From: an uncultured Oscillospiraceae bacterium
GTDB lineage: Bacteria > Bacillota > Clostridia > Oscillospirales > Acutalibacteraceae
DNA: 7,844 nucleotides
NCBI GenBank assembly: GCA_958366985.1
Contig: CATXDC010000038.1
Location: forward strand, 1 to 7,844
Direction: 5' to 3'
Shown here piece after piece: positions 4,385-7,844 of this stretch. Both the position numbers and the translations under genes were made by a program. Every line of letters starts with the position of its first letter. Position 1 is the first letter of the stretch. The notes beneath the pieces were generated by a model that was not told the origin of the DNA, made no database searches, and saw only the letters and a list, made by a program, of their open reading frames with translations.

Positions 4385-5437
4385 ATGAACATAAAAAAGA
4401 TAATCGCAATAATAGCATCGACAGCATTGACAGCAACTCTTCTTGCATCATGCGGTAGTTCATCAAGCGGAAAAACCGCAAAGAAGGTTACCAAAGACGG
4501 TAAAGAACTTAGCGTTTTGAGAGTTGCGAACATGACAGGTCAGCCAGATCAGTATGCCGACTATATCGGTATGGAGCAAGGAATATTTGAGAAATATGGT
4601 ATATCTCTCGAAACATCAGAATACGCTGCCGGCATTAACACAGTTGACGCTATTGCAACAGGCACAGCAGATACAGGACTGCTTGCAGATTTTGCTGCTG
4701 TAAACAGAATTGGAAATACTCTCGATAACACTAATCTTGTGATTTTTTCAGATCTAAGTTCTAGCGTTTCATATAACGGTGGTCTTTTTGTTGCACCAAA
4801 ATACAAAGATGATCTTGATGCTTTAGATGAAAGTGAAGGATGGATAACTTCTATTGGAACAGTTTCAGAATACTTCAACTGGCAGGCTCAGACTTATTTA
4901 GGACTTGACCCATCAAAGCAGAAAAACGTCAACACAGATTCCATATCAACTCAGATAGCAGTTGCACATAACGGTGAGGCATCAGCCGCTATCGTTACAG
5001 GCTCAGCTATAAAAAAATATGAAGCAGAGGGCTGGACTCAGGTCGCATCTGCAAAAGATATAGGGATAAACGTATCTGCTTATCTTATAACATCAAGCGA
5101 CTTTGCAAAGAACAATACTGAAACTCTTACGAACTATCTTAAAGCACTTGATGAAAGCGTTAAATACATAAATGACAACTTAGACGAGTCGGCTGAAAAA
5201 ATATCAAAGAAATATGGAATCGAACCAGATGATTTCAAAACAAACTGGGAACAGTACAGTATTAAACTGGGACTTTCTGAGGAAGCTGCATCTCATCTTG
5301 ATGAAATAAATAAGTGGGCGTATGAGAATGGTAAATATCCCAACAGTTACAACATAAGGGAATTTTATTATCCAGACTCAGCAAAAAAAGCATTTCCAGA
5401 TAACGTTACGGCAGATCTGACAAAAGCAGACAAATAA
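4385..5437 (+). CDS. ABC importer substrate-binding lipoprotein, SsuA/NMT1-like
   Basis: A 350-residue lipoprotein. The signal sequence MNIKKIIAIIASTALTATLL ends in the lipobox L-A-S-C with C23 as the lipid-modified residue, followed by a serine-rich linker. The mature part has the hallmarks of the SsuA/TauA/NMT1 periplasmic-binding-like family: a first strand SVLRVANMTGQPDQY, then GMEQGIFEKYGISLE (the nearly universal G-x-F-x-K-x-G-[IL] pattern), then A-I-A-T-G-T-A-D-T-G near the ligand pocket. It would deliver substrate to the permease from the outer face of the membrane. The ATG follows AGGAG by about nine bases. The arylsulfotransferase-like gene begins 17 bases after its stop, so the four genes read as one transcript. 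The ligand is inferred to be a sulfonate or sulfate ester; other family ligands cannot be excluded. Confidence 0.9.
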   Translation: MNIKKIIAIIASTALTATLLASCGSSSSGKTAKKVTKDGKELSVLRVANMTGQPDQYADYIGMEQGIFEKYGISLETSEYAAGINTVDAIATGTADTGLLADFAAVNRIGNTLDNTNLVIFSDLSSSVSYNGGLFVAPKYKDDLDALDESEGWITSIGTVSEYFNWQAQTYLGLDPSKQKNVNTDSISTQIAVAHNGEASAAIVTGSAIKKYEAEGWTQVASAKDIGINVSAYLITSSDFAKNNTETLTNYLKALDESVKYINDNLDESAEKISKKYGIEPDDFKTNWEQYSIKLGLSEEAASHLDEINKWAYENGKYPNSYNIREFYYPDSAKKAFPDNVTADLTKADK

Positions 5438-5454
5438 ACAAGGAGGAATCAGAC

Positions 5455-6945
5455 ATGGGTTATCCAAGCATTTATCCAACAGGAGTTACAATATACAATA
5501 AAGAAAAAGCCTACAGCGGCTATACGATCTTCCCGTCCGCTAAAGGTGCTCTGCTCATAGATATGAATGGCAATGAAGTAAAGCTTTGGGCTGGACTGGG
5601 AGGATTTCCTAACAAAATACTCCCAGGCGGATATGTAATGGGCACAACAGGAGCAAGAGGAGGTAAATATGCATATCAGGATCAACTTGATCTTGTTCAG
5701 GTAGACTGGGACGGTCATATCGTATGGAAATTCGACAAAACTGAACTTGTTGCCGACCCGGGTAAAGAACCGGTCTATATGGCTAGACAGCACCATGATT
5801 TTCAGCGTGAGGGCAGCACTGTGGGTTACTATTATCCAAATGGTGAGCCAAAGACAGACAGTGGCAATACACTTATCCTTACTCACGAGAACCTCTACAA
5901 CCACGATATTTCAGACAAAAGACTTATCGACGATAAGATCATCGAAGTGGATTGGGAAGGCAATATAATTTGGAGCTGGCGTGCAAGCGACCACTTTGAT
6001 GAGCTTGGCTTTGACGAGGCCGCAAAGAACGCATTGTTCAGAAACCCTGGTCTTCACGGTGAGGCAGGTGGAGATTGGATGCACATAAACAACTTCTCTA
6101 CACTTGGCGAAAATAAGTGGTATGACGCAGGCGACAAACGCTTCCACCCAGACAATATCATATTTGACGCAAGAAACTCAAACATACTCGGAATTATCGA
6201 GAAATCAACAGGTAAGATAGTATGGCGTGTAGGTCCTAACTTCAACGAAAGCGAAGCCACAAAGAAGCTTGGCTGGATAATTGGTCAGCACCACCTGCAC
6301 ATGATACCAAAGGGACTTCCTGGAGAGGGAGACCTGTTGGTATTCGATAACGGTGGCGAGGGTGGCTACGGCACACCTAACCCTGCTTCCCTCACAGGCG
6401 TGAACAATGCACACAGAGATTACTCAAGAGTACTTCAATTCAATCCTGTTACACTTGAAATAACATGGCAGTACACTCCCCTTGAAGCAGGAAATCTGCT
6501 TTTTACTGACGCTTCTAAGTTCTATAGCTCATACATCAGCTCTGCACAGCGACTTCCGAACGGAAACACTCTTATTACGGAAGGTTCGGATGGACATCTT
6601 CTTGAGGTCACACCTGACCATGAAATAGTTTGGGAATTTGTAAACCCTTATTTCAAGAATTTTGCTGGAACATTCAAAAGCAACATGATCTACAGAGCTT
6701 ATCGCGTACCATACGAGTGGATACCACAGCTTGAAAAGCCTGTTGAGACCTCTATCGAGCCTATCGACATTACAAAGTTCAGAGTACCGGGTGCTTCTAT
6801 TGGCGAGGGTACAGGGCTTGTTACAGCCGTTGACGGGATCGACCCAACAAAAGGAGTTCCTCTCACAGGTTCAGGAAATGAAGAAGATGATGAAGAACGC
6901 ATCGACTTCTGTGTTGCTTCTGTAAAGAAAAAAGATCTAGAATAA
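5455..6945 (+). CDS. Arylsulfotransferase-like beta-propeller protein, predicted cytoplasmic
   Basis: A 496-residue protein of the arylsulfotransferase (ASST) family, which transfers the sulfuryl group from aryl sulfate esters to phenolic acceptors through a sulfo-histidine. Repeated blade motifs with a D/T-x-x-G-x-I-V-W core are visible: VDWDGHIVWKFD (83-94), VDWEGNIIWSWR (165-176), STGKIVWRVG (251-260), VTLEITWQY (332-340) and TPDHEIVWEF (386-395), as expected of a six-bladed propeller. Histidine clusters that may line the active site are RQHHDF (111-116), GDWMHINNF (206-214) and GQHHLHMIP (277-285), followed by FDNGGEGG (297-304). The well-studied E. coli enzyme is periplasmic, but no signal peptide is seen here. 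That fits acting on a substrate imported by the preceding transporter. Residues after about 430 form a polar tail with an acidic run. AGGAGG precedes the ATG by about eight bases. The reaction is inferred from the family; catalytic residues were not aligned. Confidence 0.85.
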   Translation: MGYPSIYPTGVTIYNKEKAYSGYTIFPSAKGALLIDMNGNEVKLWAGLGGFPNKILPGGYVMGTTGARGGKYAYQDQLDLVQVDWDGHIVWKFDKTELVADPGKEPVYMARQHHDFQREGSTVGYYYPNGEPKTDSGNTLILTHENLYNHDISDKRLIDDKIIEVDWEGNIIWSWRASDHFDELGFDEAAKNALFRNPGLHGEAGGDWMHINNFSTLGENKWYDAGDKRFHPDNIIFDARNSNILGIIEKSTGKIVWRVGPNFNESEATKKLGWIIGQHHLHMIPKGLPGEGDLLVFDNGGEGGYGTPNPASLTGVNNAHRDYSRVLQFNPVTLEITWQYTPLEAGNLLFTDASKFYSSYISSAQRLPNGNTLITEGSDGHLLEVTPDHEIVWEFVNPYFKNFAGTFKSNMIYRAYRVPYEWIPQLEKPVETSIEPIDITKFRVPGASIGEGTGLVTAVDGIDPTKGVPLTGSGNEEDDEERIDFCVASVKKKDLE

Positions 6946-6961
6946 AATTAATGTACATAAG

Positions 6962-6992
6962 GCAGCTTCTGTAAAACGAGGCTGCTTTTTTT
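6962..6992 (+). terminator. Intrinsic terminator of the importer-arylsulfotransferase operon
   Basis: gcagcttc at 6962-6969 pairs with gaggctgc at 6978-6985 (eight pairs, one G-U) around an eight-base loop. It is followed directly by seven T residues (6986-6992). Confidence 0.9.
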
Positions 6993-7017
6993 AAGACCGC
7001 AGAGAGTTTACAAGTCC

Positions 7018-7046
7018 TTGACAAAAGAAAAGATTAGTGCTATTAT
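7018..7046 (+). promoter_or_regulatory. Promoter of rex
   Basis: TTGACA at 7018-7023 and TATTAT at 7041-7046 are separated by 17 bases. The longest in-frame start for the rex frame, TTG at 7018, is the -35 box itself, which rules out that start. Confidence 0.8.
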
Positions 7047-7057
7047 ATTATGTGATA

Positions 7058-7075
7058 TTGTTATTTATTTATCAA
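7058..7075. promoter_or_regulatory. Candidate Rex operator in the rex leader
   Basis: The 18 bases ttgttatttatttatcaa fit the clostridial Rex site TTGTTAA-N4-TTAACAA, as I recall it, at 12 of 14 defined positions. The site starts about 12 bases after the -10 box, so it sits at or just past the transcription start, where bound Rex would block RNA polymerase. Autoregulation of rex is common in the family. Confidence 0.55.
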
Positions 7076-7107
7076 TCATGTTTATTAGTAAAGGAAAGTG
7101 TAAATAT

Positions 7108-7776
7108 ATGTCTAAAGACGGTTCGATATCCGCATCAGTAATAAAACGACTGCCACGTTATTATAGATTTTTAGGTGAGCTTCAAAAAGAAGGACTTGAA
7201 AGAATATCTTCAAGGGAGCTTTCAGAGAGAATGAAGCTCACGGCTTCACAAATAAGACAAGACCTTAACTGCTTTGGCGGATTCGGTCAGCAGGGATATG
7301 GCTATCACGTTGACGAGCTTAGAATGGAAATAGGCAAGATACTCGGAGTAGACAAGCATTTCAAGACCATACTTATCGGTGCAGGAAACCTTGGTAAAGC
7401 TATCGCCACACATATTAACTTTGAAACAAGGGGTTGCAATCTCATTGGCATATTTGATATAAACCCTAAGCTCACTGGTGAAGTGGTAGGAAACATACCG
7501 ATTCGTCACACTAATGATATAGAAAGCTTTTGCGAAGCAAACTCCCCTGTTGTAGCTGTGCTTTGTATACCGAAGGCAAACACTCAGGCTATTGCAGACC
7601 AGCTTGTAAATCTTGGTCTGAAAGCGTTCTGGAATTTTTCACATTATGATCTTAGCATCGACTATGAAAACATAGTTGTGGAAAACGTCCATTTGGGTGA
7701 CAGCCTGCTTACACTTACATATGCAACAAATATCATCACAAGCACTGATACTGACAACAGCGAAGAGATCGAATAA
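7108..7776 (+). CDS. rex: Redox-sensing transcriptional repressor Rex
   Basis: A 222-residue Rex protein. Residues about 5-65 are the winged-helix DNA-binding domain (SVIKRLPRYYRFL, then LTASQIRQDLNCFGGFGQQG, both near-invariant in the family). Residues about 85-205 are the Rossmann domain with the nucleotide motif GAGNLG (91-96) and D117 at the end of the second strand. The C-terminal helix region VHLGDSLLTLTYA mediates domain swapping in the dimer. Rex binds NADH or NAD and represses fermentation and other NADH-oxidising genes when the NADH/NAD ratio is low. The ATG at 7108 is chosen because an AAGGAAAG site precedes it and the protein then begins and ends like other Rex proteins; the 30 residues upstream would be encoded by the promoter and operator. 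It is a separate unit from the operon before it, with its own promoter and terminator. Confidence 0.96.
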   Translation: MSKDGSISASVIKRLPRYYRFLGELQKEGLERISSRELSERMKLTASQIRQDLNCFGGFGQQGYGYHVDELRMEIGKILGVDKHFKTILIGAGNLGKAIATHINFETRGCNLIGIFDINPKLTGEVVGNIPIRHTNDIESFCEANSPVVAVLCIPKANTQAIADQLVNLGLKAFWNFSHYDLSIDYENIVVENVHLGDSLLTLTYATNIITSTDTDNSEEIE

Positions 7777-7800
7777 AAAAAGGCGCTGTAAAAAAAGCGC
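7774..7800 (-). terminator. Small hairpin with an A/T tract, probably for a minus-strand transcript
   Basis: gcgct at 7783-7787 pairs with agcgc at 7796-7800 around an eight-base loop. The run of A at 7775-7780 gives a U tract only on the minus strand, which suggests a convergent gene to the right of the window. Confidence 0.4.
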
Positions 7801-7807
7801 AACAAAG

Positions 7808-7844
7808 CCCGTGGATTTCCTCGATATGGAAGCCCACGGGTTTT
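7808..7844 (+). terminator. Intrinsic terminator downstream of rex
   Basis: cccgtgg at 7808-7814 pairs with ccacggg at 7834-7840. The inner ttcc at 7817-7820 pairs with ggaa at 7828-7831 around a seven-base loop. T residues follow to the end of the window. Confidence 0.8.

Noticed and set aside
5449..5904. Minus-strand 151-codon frame under the arylsulfotransferase-like gene
   Set aside because: It lies opposite the conserved propeller coding sequence, and its Val/Ile/Phe-rich composition is an artefact of that strand.

Overview
The window looks like a chromosome segment from an anaerobic, low-to-moderate GC Clostridia gut bacterium, most likely Ruminococcus or a close Oscillospiraceae relative. 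This is an inference from codon use, strong AGGAGG-type ribosome binding sites, near-consensus TTGACA/TATAAT promoters, a rex-type redox repressor and an IS3-type transposase of the kind common in that group. No species can be assigned from the sequence alone.

Left part (1-1300): the first codons of a minus-strand gene that looks like a MarR-type regulator lie at the left edge, behind a consensus promoter containing a long palindrome. Next come a small minus-strand ribbon-helix-helix protein and, divergent from it, the start of a secreted-protein gene that is frameshifted in a poly-A run and cut off by an insertion sequence. The IS (about 480-1296) is a doubly deleted IS3-family relic: it has lost most of the orfA helix-turn-helix region and most of the orfB catalytic core, but keeps recognisable ends.

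Middle (1300-2130): an apparently non-coding stretch with three stem-loops is followed by a minus-strand tRNA-Leu(UAG) with encoded CCA, its own promoter and terminator, and a minus-strand thioredoxin-like protein with a CVHC active site, also with a consensus promoter and a terminator.

Right part (2200-7844): a plus-strand operon encodes an ABC importer (ATPase, one permease, one lipoprotein binding protein of the sulfonate/nitrate/taurine type) and, 17 bases downstream, a signal-peptide-less arylsulfotransferase-like beta-propeller protein. I infer uptake of an organosulfur compound, such as a sulfonate or aryl sulfate ester, followed by cytoplasmic transfer or release of the sulfuryl group. 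No oxygen-dependent desulfonating enzyme (SsuD or TauD type) is present in the window, which fits an anaerobe. The most interesting element is upstream of this operon: a candidate 11-codon leader peptide (reading MSKINKRMQRC, with a TTG start) that has a good ribosome binding site and ends in a cysteine codon plus stop. These last codons can pair with the translation start region of the ATPase gene, suggesting cysteine-responsive translational attenuation. Two palindromes with similar half-sites flank the promoter. The operon ends in a clear terminator. It is followed by rex, the NADH/NAD-sensing repressor, with its own promoter and a candidate Rex operator in its 5' leader, and terminators close the window.
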